DNA of 64,000 nt from Allobosea sp. 117 (GTDB taxonomy: Bacteria > Pseudomonadota > Alphaproteobacteria > Rhizobiales > Xanthobacteraceae). Location of the stretch: contig NZ_JNLC01000015.1 of NCBI RefSeq assembly GCF_000702305.1, positions 1-64,000 of the forward strand, read 5' to 3'. Below are positions 26,444-36,448 of the stretch, piece after piece (position 1 is the stretch's first letter; the number at the start of each line of letters is the position of its first letter). The notes under the pieces are model-generated. The model was not told where the DNA came from and ran no database searches. It worked only from the letters and a program-made list of their open reading frames with translations. The position numbers were made by a program, and so were the translations under genes.

Positions 26444-29400
26444 CTATGCCACCGGCCCGGTCGAGGGCTCGATATTGACCAGGAACGCCTTGTATTCAGG
26501 CGTCTCGATGTTGGCGTCGCCGACATAGGGCGTCAGCACATTGGCGCCGAAGCCCTTCTTGGCGGCACCGATGAAGCCCCAATGGATGGGGATGCCGATC
26601 ACGTGGACGGTCTTGCCGTCCACCGTCATCGGCCGGATGCGCTTCGTCACCATCGCCTTGGCGAACACCGAGCCGCGCTTCGACCACACCCGGACCCAGC
26701 CACCGTTCGCGATGCCCTTCTCCTTCGCCAGCTCCTCGGAGAGCTCGACGAAGAACTCGGGCTGCAGCACCGCGTTCACGTGGTTGTTCTTGGTCCAGTA
26801 GTGGAAGTGCTCGGTCAGCCGGTACGAGGTCGCCGGATAGGGGAACTCGGGCGACGCCGTCTCGGCGAACTGCGCGAGGTCGTCCTTGAACACGCGCGCC
26901 ACCGGATTGCCCTTGATCTTCGGGGCGATGACGTTGGCGACCGGGCTCTCGAACGGCTCGTAATGCACCGGGAACGGCCCCTCGCGCATCATGCCGCGGG
27001 CGAACAGGCGGGAGACGCCCTCGGGGTTCATGATGAACGGCCCGACATCCTGCGGCTTGGCGGTGGGGGCGATGTCCGGCACGTCGTAGCCGGCCCATTT
27101 CGACCCGTCCCACTCGATCAGCTTGCGCGTGGGGTCCCACGGCTTGCCGTCGATGTCGCAGGAGGCGCGGTTGTAGAGGATGCGCCGGTTGGCCGGCCAT
27201 GCCCAGGTCCACTTCGGATAGGCCCCGGTGTCGTCCGGGTCCGAATTGTCCCGCCGCGCCATCATGTTGCCGGCCTCGGTAAAGGAGCCGGAATAGATCC
27301 AGTTCCCGCACGCGGTGGTGCCGTCATCACGCAGCGCCGCGAAGCCGGCGAGCTGCTTGCCGGCCTCCAGCACCTTCTTGGTCGGATCGTTGGGATCGAA
27401 CACGTCGGTGAGTGCCGAACCGTTCATCTCCTTCGCCAGCTCGGCCGGCGAGGGCTCGTGCGGGTCCTTGTAGCTCCAGTTCAGGTTGAGGATCGGGTCG
27501 GGGAACGCCCCGCCCTCCTTGCGGTAGAGCTCCTTCAGCCGGAGGTGGATCTGCGACATGATCCACACGTCGGTCTTCGCCGTGCCGGGAGGCGAGCCCG
27601 CCGCCCAGTGCCACTGCAGCCAGCGTCCGGAATTGACCAGCGAGCCCTCGTCCTCCGCGAAGCAGGTGGTGGGTAGCTGGATCACTTCCGTCTGGATGGT
27701 GGACGGATCGGCCTGGTTGTAGACGCCGTGGTTCTCCCAGAAGCGCGCCGTCTCGGTCTGGAGCGGATCCATGATGACGAGCAGCTTCAGCTTGGCCAGC
27801 GATTCGGCGAGCTTCGCCTTGTTCGGGAAGGCCTGCAGCGGGTTGAAGCCCTGGCAGAAATAGACGTTCATCTTGCCCTGGTGCATCAGCTCGAACGCAC
27901 GCAGGACGTCATAGGAAGGAACGTCCAGCTTCGGCAGATAGGCGTAGGCCCAGTCGTTCTCCTTGGTGGCGGCGGGGCCCCACATCTGCTTCATGAAGCT
28001 GACGAAGAACTTCCGGTAGTTCTGCCAGTAGCTCATCTGGTTCGGCCGCAGCGGCTTGAAGCCGCGGGTCGACATGTAGGTGGTGAAGTCCTTCTCCCGC
28101 TCGGTCGGGATGTTCATGTAGCCGGGGATCAGGTTCGACATCAGGCCGATGTCGGTCAGTCCCTGGATGTTGGAATGCCCGCGCAGCGCGTTCATGCCGC
28201 CGCCGCGCACCCCGATATTGCCGAGGATGAGCTGCAGCATCGCCATGGTGCGGATGTTCTGCGACCCCTTGGAGTGCTGGGTCCATCCGAGCGCGTACAT
28301 GGACGTCATCGTCTTGGTCGGCGACGAGCACTCGGCGATCATCTCGCACACCTTCAGGAACTTGTCCTTCGGCGTGCCGGTGATGCGCGAGACCATCTCG
28401 GGCGTGTAGATCGAGACGTGTTCCTTGAGCAGGTTCCAGACGCAGCGCGGGTTCTCGAAGGTCGGGTCGACGACCGCGAAGCCGTCCTCGCCGATCACGT
28501 AGTCCCACGTCGAGCGGTCATAGTCCCGCTTGGTCTCGTCATAGCCGGTGAACAGCCCGTCCTTGTAGGCGAAGCCCTCCTTGACGATGTAGGCGGCGTT
28601 GGTGAACGCCTTCACATAGTCCCACTGCACCTTGTTGTTCTGGATGCAGTAATTGATCACGCCGTTGAGGAAGGCGATGTCGGTGCCCTGCCGGATCGGC
28701 GCGTAATAATCCGCCACCGCCGCGGACCGCGTGAAGCGCGGATCGACGACGACGAGCTTCGCGCCACGGTTGGCCTTCGCCTCCGTGACCCATTTGAATC
28801 CGCACGGGTGCGCCTCGGCGGCGTTTCCACCCATGATGACGACAAGGTCCGTGTTCCGAATATCGGTCCACGAGTTGGTCATCGCGCCACGGCCGAATGT
28901 TGGGCCCAAACTGGACACCGTGGGGCCGTGTCAGACACGCGCTTGGTTGTCGAACACCAACATGCCGGTGGAGCGCACGACCTTGTACGTGCACCACGCG
29001 GTCTCATTCGTCGTTGCGGAGGCGGCCAAGAAGCCGGTGGTGGTCCACCGGTTCACCGGCGTGCCGTCCTTGTTGGCGGCGACGAAGTTCGCATCGCGAT
29101 CCGCCTTCATGGCGCGGGCGATCTTGTCCATCGCCTCGTCCCAGGAGATCGGCTCGAACGTGTCGGAGCCAGCGCGGCGGACCATCGGCTCGGTCAGGCG
29201 GGTCTTCGCCTTCACGATGTCGAGGAGGGCTGCGCCCTTCGGGCACAGCGTGCCGCGATTCGTCGGATGGTCGCTGTCGCCCTCGATATGGACGATGTCG
29301 GCCTTCTCACCCTTCTTCAGGTCGCCCTTCGAATAGATGATGATGCCGCACGCGACCGAGCAATAGGTGCAGGTGTTGCGGGTCTCGGTGGTGTTCACGA

Positions 29401-29530
29401 GGCGGAACGGCTTGATGGCGGCGGCTTGCGCCTCTTCCACATCGCCGAAGCCCATGGCTCCGAGACTGGTGCCCGCGATACCTGCTCCCGACACGCGCAG
29501 GAATGCGCGGCGCGAGAGCTCCATGTTCAT
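26444..29530 (-). CDS. fdoG: Selenocysteine formate dehydrogenase alpha subunit (FdoG/FdnG type), in-frame UGA
   Basis: Molybdenum/tungsten bis-MGD catalytic subunit oxidising formate to CO2 in the periplasm. Read as one 1028-residue protein with selenocysteine at residue 200 (UGA at 28931-28933 on the minus strand). The flanking sequence DNQARV-U-HGPTV is the FdnG active site, with the invariant following His. The Tat signal is [10 protein letters not shown] and the [4Fe-4S] site begins CTYCSVACG. Without recoding the gene looks split into 199- and 824-residue pieces. The start at 29530 follows GGAGGA with 6-base spacing. All Sec machinery is encoded in the same island. Confidence 0.97.
28904..28933 (-). 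promoter_or_regulatory. Bacterial SECIS element with Sec UGA codon
   Basis: On the minus strand the UGA is followed by 14 bases and then GUCCA-GUU-UGGGC, a 5-base stem (with one G-U pair) whose loop shows the G-U that SelB recognises. The distance from UGA to hairpin is the same as I recall for the E. coli fdhF SECIS. It directs SelB to insert Sec rather than terminate. Confidence 0.85.
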
Positions 29531-29787
29531 CCCAGTTCCTCCCGAGAACGCTCGATGAATGGGTGCCCCGCACGGGGGACGGTCATTCCGGAAGGCTATT
29601 TTTTAGGTCCTCCAATGTCAAACAAACGAAAGCATGATTGCGCGCAAAAATTCTTGAATTTCCAATCGCTTCTGCTGTTGCAGCGCACAAGATTCGAGGC
29701 GCTATTCCCACATGGATACAGCGAGCTTACTTTAGGGAAGATTTGGCCGGATTGACGTGGCGGGAAGACCGATCCAACAATCGACGC
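29531..29787. promoter_or_regulatory. AT-rich divergent region between fdoG and the thioredoxin gene
   Basis: About 250 bases of clearly lower GC than the surroundings, including AAATTCTTGAATTT (29648-29661), a perfect 6-base inverted repeat with a TT spacer. It must contain the fdo operon promoter. An open frame continues from the thioredoxin gene into it, but its product there has no domain character. I see no recognisable sigma-54 or FNR box. Confidence 0.45.
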
Positions 29788-30420
29788 GTGGATACATGGA
29801 CGGCTCCCGCGGGACGGGGCCCCGGCGACCGATTCCGAACGATTCTGGCGGGTTCTGCCGGCCTAGCCGCGCTGTCCGCTGTGCTTCTGGCCGACGTGAA
29901 GACCGCGCGCGGCGCGATCGACCCGCCCTTTCCGGCCGGCACTCCGGCTCCTGCCATAGCCCTGCCGACGCTCGATCACGGCGCGAGGAGCCTCGCGGAC
30001 GCCGCCGGCCGCGTCGTCGTGGTTCACTTCTTCGCGACATGGTGCGAGCCGTGCCGGGACGAGATGGCGGGCCTGTCGCGTCTCAGCCGCCGCATGGAAG
30101 GGCGCCGATTCGCCATCCTCGCCATCGATGTCGGCGAGGTGGAGGTGCGGGTGCGGCGCTTCTTCGAGGCCGCCCCGGTGCCCTTCCCCATCCTGCTGGA
30201 CGAGAGCCGCGCCGCCATGAAGGCGTGGAAGGTCGACGCCTTCCCCTCGACCTTCGTGCTCGACGGCACCCATGCCATTCGCCTCTTCGCAGCCGGCCCC
30301 GTCGACTGGGACGATCCGGCCGTCGACCGCATCCTCGGGCGCCTCATGGACGGCGCGGCGCCCGCCTCCAACGATGTCCTGCCGCCTGAACACACCGAGA
30401 CCGGGAGCCAGCCACAATGA
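29788..30420 (+). CDS. TlpA-like thioredoxin-fold protein, exported
   Basis: Periplasmic thiol-disulfide protein. An N-terminal hydrophobic signal or anchor (ILAGSAGLAALSAVLLA) is followed by a thioredoxin fold with active site FFATWCEPCRDEM, the insert typical of TlpA/ResA proteins, and the cis-Pro strand DAFPSTFVLDG. There is no in-frame ATG before the domain. I propose GTG at 29788; TTG codons near 29741-29753 after AGGGAAGA or TTG at 29638 are alternatives. The next gene overlaps the stop by ATGA, so the two are coupled. Its position beside fdoGHI suggests thiol redox care of an exported partner, which is inference. Confidence 0.8.
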   Translation: MDTWTAPAGRGPGDRFRTILAGSAGLAALSAVLLADVKTARGAIDPPFPAGTPAPAIALPTLDHGARSLADAAGRVVVVHFFATWCEPCRDEMAGLSRLSRRMEGRRFAILAIDVGEVEVRVRRFFEAAPVPFPILLDESRAAMKAWKVDAFPSTFVLDGTHAIRLFAAGPVDWDDPAVDRILGRLMDGAAPASNDVLPPEHTETGSQPQ

Positions 30421-31553
30421 CCAGCCGACGCGACGTTCTCAAAGCCGGCGCTGCCTTTGCCGCCGCCCTCGCCGTGCCGCACCACGCCTTCGCGCAAGCG
30501 GCCGCCGGCGCCGCGGACGGCGCCGTGGTCTTCGCCCCCAAGCCAGGCCCCTGGCGCAATTTCGAGGTGGTCACGCGCCTCGAGGTGGCACCGCCCGCTG
30601 GCAAGTCCGGCCCGGCCCAGGCCTGGGTGCCGCTCCCCGCCTTCCGCGCCGACGACTGGTTCAAGCCGGCCGGCTCGACATGGACCACCAATGCGGCGAA
30701 CGCCGAGGTGGTGCGCGACCCGCATTACGGCGCCGAGATGCTGCATGTGACCTGGAAGGACGGCGAGGCCGCCCCGGTCGTCGAGATCACCTCGAAATTC
30801 GCCACCCGCGACCGCGCGACCGATTTCGCCAAGCCCGGCACGGTCGCGCCGCTCTCCGCCGCCGAGCGCGCGCTGTTCCTCAAGGCAACCGACCTCATCC
30901 CGGTCGACGGCATCGTGAAGACGACCTCCGACAAGATCGTCGCCGGCAAGACCACAGACGTGGAGAAGGCCCGCGCCATCTATGAATGGGTGGTCGAGAA
31001 CACCTATCGCAACGCCGCCACGCGGGGCTGCGGCACCGGCGACATCGCCTCGCTGCTCAACAGCGGCAATCTCGGCGGCAAATGCGCCGATCTCAACGCG
31101 CTCTATGTCGGCCTCGCCCGCGCCGCCGGCATCCCGGCCCGCGACCTCTACGGCCTGCGCGTCGCTCCCTCGAAGTTCGGCTACAAGAGCCTCGGCGCCA
31201 ACGCGCAGGTGGTAAGCAAGGCGCAGCACTGCCGCGCCGAGGTCTGGCTGGAAGCCCATGGTTGGGTGCCGGTCGACCCGGCCGACGTGCGCAAGGTCGT
31301 GCTGGAGGAGCCGCCGGGCAAGCTCGCCATCGACGACGCCAAGGTGATCGCGGCCCGCAAGGCGCTGTTCGGCGCGTGGGAAGGCAACTGGCTCGCCTAC
31401 AATGACGGCCACGACATCGCCCTGCCCGGCTCTTCGGGACCGAAGCTCGGCTTCCTGATGTATCCGCAGGCCGAGGTGGCGGCGGCGCGGCTCGACTGCC
31501 TCGATCCCGACACCTTCAAATACGTGATCAAGTCGGCGGAGATCACCGCCTGA
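30417..31553 (+). CDS. Tat-exported transglutaminase-like protein
   Basis: A 378-residue protein with a Tat signal ([17 protein letters not shown]). A beta-rich N-terminal domain is followed by a transglutaminase/cysteine-protease core: [19 protein letters not shown] (catalytic Cys), [10 protein letters not shown] (His) and GWVPVDPAD (Asp). All three residues of the triad are visible. Such proteins act as peptidases or cross-linkers in the periplasm; the substrate here is unknown. Coupled by ATGA to the thioredoxin gene and followed by selD 77 bases on. A second Cys next to the catalytic His (HC) is a possible reason for a dedicated thioredoxin partner. Confidence 0.85.
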   Translation: MTSRRDVLKAGAAFAAALAVPHHAFAQAAAGAADGAVVFAPKPGPWRNFEVVTRLEVAPPAGKSGPAQAWVPLPAFRADDWFKPAGSTWTTNAANAEVVRDPHYGAEMLHVTWKDGEAAPVVEITSKFATRDRATDFAKPGTVAPLSAAERALFLKATDLIPVDGIVKTTSDKIVAGKTTDVEKARAIYEWVVENTYRNAATRGCGTGDIASLLNSGNLGGKCADLNALYVGLARAAGIPARDLYGLRVAPSKFGYKSLGANAQVVSKAQHCRAEVWLEAHGWVPVDPADVRKVVLEEPPGKLAIDDAKVIAARKALFGAWEGNWLAYNDGHDIALPGSSGPKLGFLMYPQAEVAAARLDCLDPDTFKYVIKSAEITA

Positions 31554-31575
31554 ACGGCGGTATCGCCTCTTGGTT

Positions 31576-31606
31576 ATCCCGGAGCGTCCTCGGGGCCCTC
31601 CGGGAT
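31576..31606 (+). terminator. Stem-loop between transglutaminase-like gene and selD
   Basis: Perfect 9-base arms ATCCCGGAG / CTCCGGGAT with a 13-base loop, 23 bases after the stop codon. There is no T run. It may be a weak terminator or one of the genome's interspersed palindromes; selD begins 25 bases later. Confidence 0.45.
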
Positions 31607-31630
31607 GACGCTTGTACAAGGACCCCTGCC

Positions 31631-32692
31631 ATGCTCGACAAGCCGAACGACGCCGCGCCCTTCCGCCTCACCAGCCTTGCCCATGGCGGCGGCTGCGGCT
31701 GCAAGCTGGCGCCCTCCGTGCTGCGGGAGCTCCTTGCGGAACAACCGCCCGGCGGTCCGTTCGAGCGCCTTCTGGTCGGCACCGAGACCGGCGACGACGC
31801 CGCCGTCTGGCAGCTCGACGAGGAGACCTGCATCATCGCCACCACCGACTTCTTCATGCCGATGGTGGACGATGCCTTCGACTTCGGCCGCATCGCCGCC
31901 ACCAACGCCATCTCGGACGTCTACGCCATGGGCGGCAGGCCGCTGATGGCGCTGGCGATCCTCGGCATGCCGCTGGGTCGCATCGAGACATCCATGGTGC
32001 GCGAGATCCTCAAAGGCGGCGCTTCGATCTGCGCCGAGGCCGGCATTCCGGTGGCGGGCGGCCATTCCATCGACTGTCCCGAGCCGGTGTACGGCCTCGC
32101 CGTCATCGGCACCGCAAGATCCGAGAACATCCGGAAGAACAGCGAGGCCCGCCCCGGCGATGCGCTGATCCTGACCAAGGCACTGGGGGTAGGTGTCTAT
32201 TCCGCCGCCTTCAAGAAGGAGGCGCTTCCCGAGGGCGCCTATGCAGAGATGGTCGGCTCCATGACCCTGCTCAACCGCGTTGGCACCGCCCTCGGCAAGA
32301 ACCCCGAGGTGCACGCTGTGACCGACGTCACCGGCTTCGGCATTCTCGGCCATGGCCTTGAGGTCGCGCGCGGATCCGGCCTGGCGATCGAGCTCGACCT
32401 CGACCGCCTGCCCTTCCTCTCGCGCGCCGCCGAGCTGGCGCAGGCCGGTTTCGTCACCGGCGCCTCGCACCGCAACTGGGCGAGCTATGGTGAGGCGGTC
32501 ACCCTGCCGGACGGCCTGCCGGACTGGCAGCGGCATCTTCTCACCGATCCGCAGACCTCGGGCGGGCTGCTCGTCGCCTGCGCGCCCGAGGCGGCGGAGC
32601 GCCTCGTCGATGAGATCAGAACGGCCGGCTTTCCCGCCGCCACGGTAGTCGGACGCGCCGTTGCGGGCTCCCCTTCGATAAAAATCGTCTGA
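31631..32692 (+). CDS. selD: Selenide, water dikinase SelD
   Basis: Makes selenophosphate from selenide and ATP, the selenium donor for SelA. The 353-residue protein has the catalytic loop [11 protein letters not shown] with Cys (not Sec) and the essential Lys, the metal/ATP Asp clusters ([22 protein letters not shown]), [13 protein letters not shown], and [13 protein letters not shown]. It completes the Sec pathway with selA, selB and selC, but on the opposite strand and outside the fdo-sel operon. Confidence 0.97.
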   Translation: MLDKPNDAAPFRLTSLAHGGGCGCKLAPSVLRELLAEQPPGGPFERLLVGTETGDDAAVWQLDEETCIIATTDFFMPMVDDAFDFGRIAATNAISDVYAMGGRPLMALAILGMPLGRIETSMVREILKGGASICAEAGIPVAGGHSIDCPEPVYGLAVIGTARSENIRKNSEARPGDALILTKALGVGVYSAAFKKEALPEGAYAEMVGSMTLLNRVGTALGKNPEVHAVTDVTGFGILGHGLEVARGSGLAIELDLDRLPFLSRAAELAQAGFVTGASHRNWASYGEAVTLPDGLPDWQRHLLTDPQTSGGLLVACAPEAAERLVDEIRTAGFPAATVVGRAVAGSPSIKIV

Positions 32693-32788
32693 TCTTTCAA
32701 GTACCTGTCGATGCGCCGCCATGGTGGCGTTGGCAGCCTGCCGGCATGCCCTTAAGGTCGCCGCCCCGCAACGATTCCCGAGGCTGGA

Positions 32789-35113
32789 ATGGCCACCGCC
32801 GACGCGCAGAAGAACGCCGCCATCGCCGGCATCATCGCCGCCGAGATCGCCGCCCGGCCGGCACAAGTCATTGCCGCGGTTGAGCTTCTCGACGAGGGCG
32901 CGACCGTGCCCTTCATCGCGCGCTACCGCAAGGAAGTGACCGGCGGCCTCGACGACACCCAGCTCCGCCGGCTGGAAGAGCGCCTCGTCTATCTGCGCGA
33001 GCTGGAGGCGCGACGCGCCGCTGTGCTGGAATCGATCCGCTCGCAGGACAAGCTCACCGACGAGCTGGAGGCCAAGATTCTCGCCGTCACCACAAAGGCG
33101 GAGCTCGAGGATATCTACCTGCCCTTCAAGCCGAAGCGCCGCACCCGTGCCGAGATCGCCCGCGAGCGTGGCCTCGGGCCGCTCGCCGAGGCGATCCTCG
33201 CCGACCGTCGCGCCTCCCCGCAGGAGCTTGCGGCGGCTTATCTTTCCGACGAGGTGCCGGACGCGAAGACGGCGCTCGACGGCGCCCGCGACATCCTCGT
33301 CGAGAGCTTTGCCGAGAATGCCGACCTGCTCGGCAAGCTGCGCGCCTATATGAAGGAGCACGCCATGCTCCGCGCCCGCGTCGTCGACGGCAAGCGGGAG
33401 GCCGGCGCAAAGTTCGCCGATTATTTCGACCATACGGAACGCTGGTCCGGCACCCCGAGCCACCGCGCGCTCGCCATGCTGCGCGGGCGCAACGAGGACG
33501 TGCTGACCGTCGACATCGAGGTCGACGCCGACAATCCCGCCCCGGTTAAGCCGGTCGAGCGGATCATAGCGGAAGCCTACGCTATCAGCGCCGCCGGCGG
33601 GCCGGGCGACGCCTGGCTGATGGAGGTCGCCCGCTGGGCCTGGCGGGTGCGTCTCTCGCTCAACCTCTCGGTCGACCTGATGACCGAGCTGCGCGAGCGC
33701 GCCGAGGAGGAAGCGATCCGCGTCTTCGCCCGCAATCTGAAGGACCTGCTGCTCGCCGCCCCGGCCGGCTCGCGCGCCACCATGGGGCTCGATCCCGGCA
33801 TCCGCACGGGAGTGAAGGTGGCGGTGGTGGACGCCACCGGCAAGCTGCTCGACACCGCCACAGTCTATCCCTTCCAGCCGAAGAACGATGTTCAGGGCGC
33901 GCTCGCCGTACTGCGGGCGCTGGTCGCCCGGCACAGGGTCGAGCTCATCGCCATCGGCAATGGGACGGCGAGCCGTGAGACCGACCGGCTGTCGGCGGAA
34001 CTGATCGCCGCCCTGCCGGCGGAGGCGCGCCCGATCAAGGTCGTGGTCAGCGAGGCCGGCGCCTCGGTCTATTCGGCCTCCGAGACCGCCGCCACCGAGT
34101 TCCCCAACCTCGACGTCTCGCTGCGCGGCGCGGTGTCGATCGCCCGTCGCCTGCAGGACCCGCTCGCCGAACTGGTGAAGATCGAGCCGAAGTCGATCGG
34201 CGTCGGGCAATACCAGCACGATGTCGACCAGTACCGCCTCGCCCGCGCCCTCGACGCGGTAGTCGAGGACGCGGTGAACGCGGTGGGCGTCGATCTCAAC
34301 ACCGCCTCGGCCGCTCTGCTCGCCCGCGTCTCCGGCCTCGGCACCTCGCTCGCCGAGGCGATCATCGCCCATCGCGACGCCAATGGCCGCTTCGCCTCGC
34401 GCCGGGAACTCCTGAAGGTGGCGCGACTCGGGCCGAAGACCTTCGAGCAATGCGCCGGCTTTCTGCGCATCCCCGACGGCGCCGAACCGCTCGACGCCTC
34501 ATCCGTGCATCCGGAAGCCTATGGCGTGGCGGCCAAGATCGTCGCCGCCTGCGGCCGCGACCTGCGCACGCTGATGGGTGACAGCGCGGCGCTGAAGGCA
34601 CTCGATCCGCGCGTCTTCGTCGACGAGCGCTTCGGCCTGCCGACCGTGCGCGACATCATCGCCGAGCTGGAAAAGCCCGGCCGCGATCCGCGCCCGGAGT
34701 TCCGCACCGCCACGTTCAACGACGAGGTGCACGACATCAAGCAGCTCAAGGTCGGCATGCTGCTGGAAGGCACGGTGACCAATGTCGCGGCCTTCGGCGC
34801 CTTCGTCGACATCGGCGTGCATCAGGACGGGCTGGTGCACGTCTCCCAGCTCGCCGACCGCTTCATCAAGGACGCGCACGAGGTCGTGAAGGCCGGCGAC
34901 GTGGTGAAGGTGCGGGTGCTGGAGGTCGATGTCGCGCGCAAGCGCATTGCCCTATCCATGCGCAAGGATGCCGGCGCGCGTCCGGCACGCGAGGAGCGCG
35001 CAGCGAAGCCCGCGTCCTCCGCGGCTCCGGCGAGGACGGCACGGCGCGACGAGCCGGCGCAGGGCACGCTCGGCGCCGCCCTGGCCGAAGCCATGAAGCG
35101 GCGGGGCGCATGA
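32789..35113 (+). CDS. tex: Tex family RNA-binding transcription accessory protein
   Basis: A 774-residue cytoplasmic nucleic-acid-binding protein of the Tex/YhgF family. Tex-N helices ([20 protein letters not shown]) lead, followed by the YqgF RNase H-like domain ([19 protein letters not shown]), helix-hairpin-helix repeats ([16 protein letters not shown]), and an S1 domain ([31 protein letters not shown]) near 655-725. A basic Ala-rich tail closes it. The ATG follows GAGGCTGGA. Single gene; length is normal. Confidence 0.96.
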   Translation: MATADAQKNAAIAGIIAAEIAARPAQVIAAVELLDEGATVPFIARYRKEVTGGLDDTQLRRLEERLVYLRELEARRAAVLESIRSQDKLTDELEAKILAVTTKAELEDIYLPFKPKRRTRAEIARERGLGPLAEAILADRRASPQELAAAYLSDEVPDAKTALDGARDILVESFAENADLLGKLRAYMKEHAMLRARVVDGKREAGAKFADYFDHTERWSGTPSHRALAMLRGRNEDVLTVDIEVDADNPAPVKPVERIIAEAYAISAAGGPGDAWLMEVARWAWRVRLSLNLSVDLMTELRERAEEEAIRVFARNLKDLLLAAPAGSRATMGLDPGIRTGVKVAVVDATGKLLDTATVYPFQPKNDVQGALAVLRALVARHRVELIAIGNGTASRETDRLSAELIAALPAEARPIKVVVSEAGASVYSASETAATEFPNLDVSLRGAVSIARRLQDPLAELVKIEPKSIGVGQYQHDVDQYRLARALDAVVEDAVNAVGVDLNTASAALLARVSGLGTSLAEAIIAHRDANGRFASRRELLKVARLGPKTFEQCAGFLRIPDGAEPLDASSVHPEAYGVAAKIVAACGRDLRTLMGDSAALKALDPRVFVDERFGLPTVRDIIAELEKPGRDPRPEFRTATFNDEVHDIKQLKVGMLLEGTVTNVAAFGAFVDIGVHQDGLVHVSQLADRFIKDAHEVVKAGDVVKVRVLEVDVARKRIALSMRKDAGARPAREERAAKPASSAAPARTARRDEPAQGTLGAALAEAMKRRGA

Positions 35114-35132
35114 GCGGCTTTGGTTCAGACCG

Positions 35133-35411
35133 TCAGTTCTCTTCGTCGTCGTAAGGAATATCGAGTTCCGGCTCGTCCGGTATCTCGTCGACGACCCGTT
35201 CGGGTGCTTCGGCCTCGTCGAAGGTGGGTACGTCGCCGGCCGGCGCAGGGTTCCCATCCCCATCCTGACGCGGGCTATCCTCATCGTCGATGTCGTCGAG
35301 CGGCGGCTTGCGCGGGCTGGTCACCGGCGTCGGTCGGTCGTTGAGAACCGCATCGACATTGGCGGGGTCGATCACCACCGGGTTCTGGTCGAGCTGTCGC
35401 GGATCACGCAT
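35133..35411 (-). CDS. Small acidic protein of unknown function
   Basis: A 92-residue protein, strongly acidic and Pro-rich, with no signal or membrane segment. It starts MRDPRQLDQNPVVIDPANVD and ends in PELDIPYDDEEN. Almost every third residue of the second half is Asp or Glu, so it is probably intrinsically disordered. The upstream in-frame extension (to 35738) overlaps another gene and is rejected. The ribosome site is weak. I do not recognise the family. Confidence 0.6.
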   Translation of the reverse strand: MRDPRQLDQNPVVIDPANVDAVLNDRPTPVTSPRKPPLDDIDDEDSPRQDGDGNPAPAGDVPTFDEAEAPERVVDEIPDEPELDIPYDDEEN

Positions 35412-35604
35412 GGAAGGGGCCTTTCTCGATTGGCCTGAAGGCCGGATGAGGTCTGCGACCAATGCCGGCCGGCGCCGTTCGTTCCCCCGTGCGGGTGGGC
35501 GGCCGGCCCATGCCGCCGATCGAAAAAAGCACCGGCGACCGCATCTGACGCAACGAAATCGCCCCTGCGGCGTTGAAGTGCATATGAACGCAGGGAGATC
35601 GACT

Positions 35605-35868
35605 ATGATCCGCAAGTCTCTTTCCATGGCGCTCGCCGCAGCCATTCTCGTCACCTCGGTCCCGGTGGCATTCGCCCAGTCGCCAGCCTCGCCGATCGAC
35701 AAGAAGTTCGGCGCGAGCGTCGAACGCCGCGACAGCATCGAGCATGAGAAGGTCCGCCGCCAGCAGGTGCGCCAGAATTCCGGCCACTCGCTGTTCGAAC
35801 CGATCTTCCACCCGCTCTACAAGGGCAAGAACGCGCCGACCCAGCAGGTGAAGCGCGCGTTCAACTGA
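35605..35868 (+). CDS. Small secreted protein of unknown function
   Basis: An 87-residue precursor: MIRKSLSMALAAAILVTSVP then VAFAQ gives a clear signal peptide with an Ala-x-Ala-type site. The mature part is basic and Gln/Arg-rich (HEKVRRQQVRQNSGHSLF, FHPLYKGKNAPTQQ). GGGAG lies 7 bases before the ATG. A strong Rho-independent terminator follows, supporting a real single-gene unit. The family is not recognised. Confidence 0.75.
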   Translation: MIRKSLSMALAAAILVTSVPVAFAQSPASPIDKKFGASVERRDSIEHEKVRRQQVRQNSGHSLFEPIFHPLYKGKNAPTQQVKRAFN

Positions 35869-35874
35869 CGACCG

Positions 35875-35920
35875 GGGCCGGCATCGGAGAGAAACTTGCG
35901 ATGCCGGCCCATCTTTTTCC
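35875..35920 (+). terminator. Rho-independent terminator
   Basis: Perfect 12-base arms GGGCCGGCATCG / CGATGCCGGCCC with a 12-base loop, followed by ATCTTTTTCC. It lies directly after the 87-residue secreted protein gene. Confidence 0.92.
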
Positions 35921-36017
35921 ATGACCTAAGGTCATGATGATCAAGGCGGATTTTCTCGGGAACGGTTCGGGCGGCCGGCCGTTCACTCTAGGGGGCGAGA
36001 CAAAGAGGAGATCCGAT

Positions 36018-36245
36018 ATGGCCAATCAGAACGAGCACCGTGGCGGATCCGGCAATTTTGCCGAAGACCGCGAACGCGCCCGGGAAGCCGGCCGCAAGGG
36101 TGGCGAACACAGCCACCAGCCGCAGCACAGCCAGAGCGGTGGTGACAACCGCCAGCAGGGCGGCGGCGAGCGCGGCGGCTCCGGTAATTTCAAGAACGAT
36201 CCCGACCGTGCACGTGAGGCCGGCCGCAAAGGCGGCCAGCACTAG
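36018..36245 (+). CDS. KGG-repeat stress protein (YciG/Con-10-like)
   Basis: A 75-residue hydrophilic protein built from two near-identical blocks, each GGSGNF-x-x-(D/N)-x-(D/E)-RAREAGRKGG, joined by a His/Gln/Gly linker. This is the KGG motif of general stress proteins such as YciG and fungal Con-10, associated with desiccation and stationary phase. GAGGAG precedes the ATG by 7 bases and a strong terminator follows, so it is a single-gene unit. Confidence 0.9.
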   Translation: MANQNEHRGGSGNFAEDRERAREAGRKGGEHSHQPQHSQSGGDNRQQGGGERGGSGNFKNDPDRAREAGRKGGQH

Positions 36246-36262
36246 CTCGCCTCGACGAGGCT

Positions 36263-36301
36263 CCGGCCCGGCGGTTCTCCGTCGGGCCGGTTCGTTCGTT
36301 T
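36263..36301 (+). terminator. Rho-independent terminator of the KGG gene
   Basis: 12-base arms CCGGCCCGGCGG / CCGTCGGGCCGG (one G-U pair in RNA) around a TTCT loop, followed by TTCGTTCGTTT. Confidence 0.85.
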
Positions 36302-36448
36302 GCCGTGTGGAACGAGCCGGGAAGACTTGACGCTCGGCACCGGCTCCATTCCGATCCACGTCCTGCAATTTCCCGGGACGTGCCAACGGATGAGAGCCTC
36401 TGTGACGACATTGCGCGCCGCACGAAAACACCTATCGGCGCCGCATTC

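Noticed and set aside
28931..28933. Apparent nonsense mutation splitting the formate dehydrogenase gene
   Set aside because: The UGA lies in the conserved Sec context, is followed by a SECIS hairpin, and the Sec machinery is adjacent; it is recoding, not a pseudogene.
29638..29787. N-terminal extension of the thioredoxin gene
   Set aside because: Needs a TTG start, has lower GC and no domain character, and delays the signal segment by 50 residues; kept as regulatory region.
31574..34450. Long minus-strand open frame of 958 codons antisense to selD and tex
   Set aside because: Crosses two well-supported plus-strand genes and has the composition of an antisense shadow.
35412..35738. Upstream extension of the acidic protein gene
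   Set aside because: Overlaps the secreted-protein gene on the other strand and has unrelated composition.
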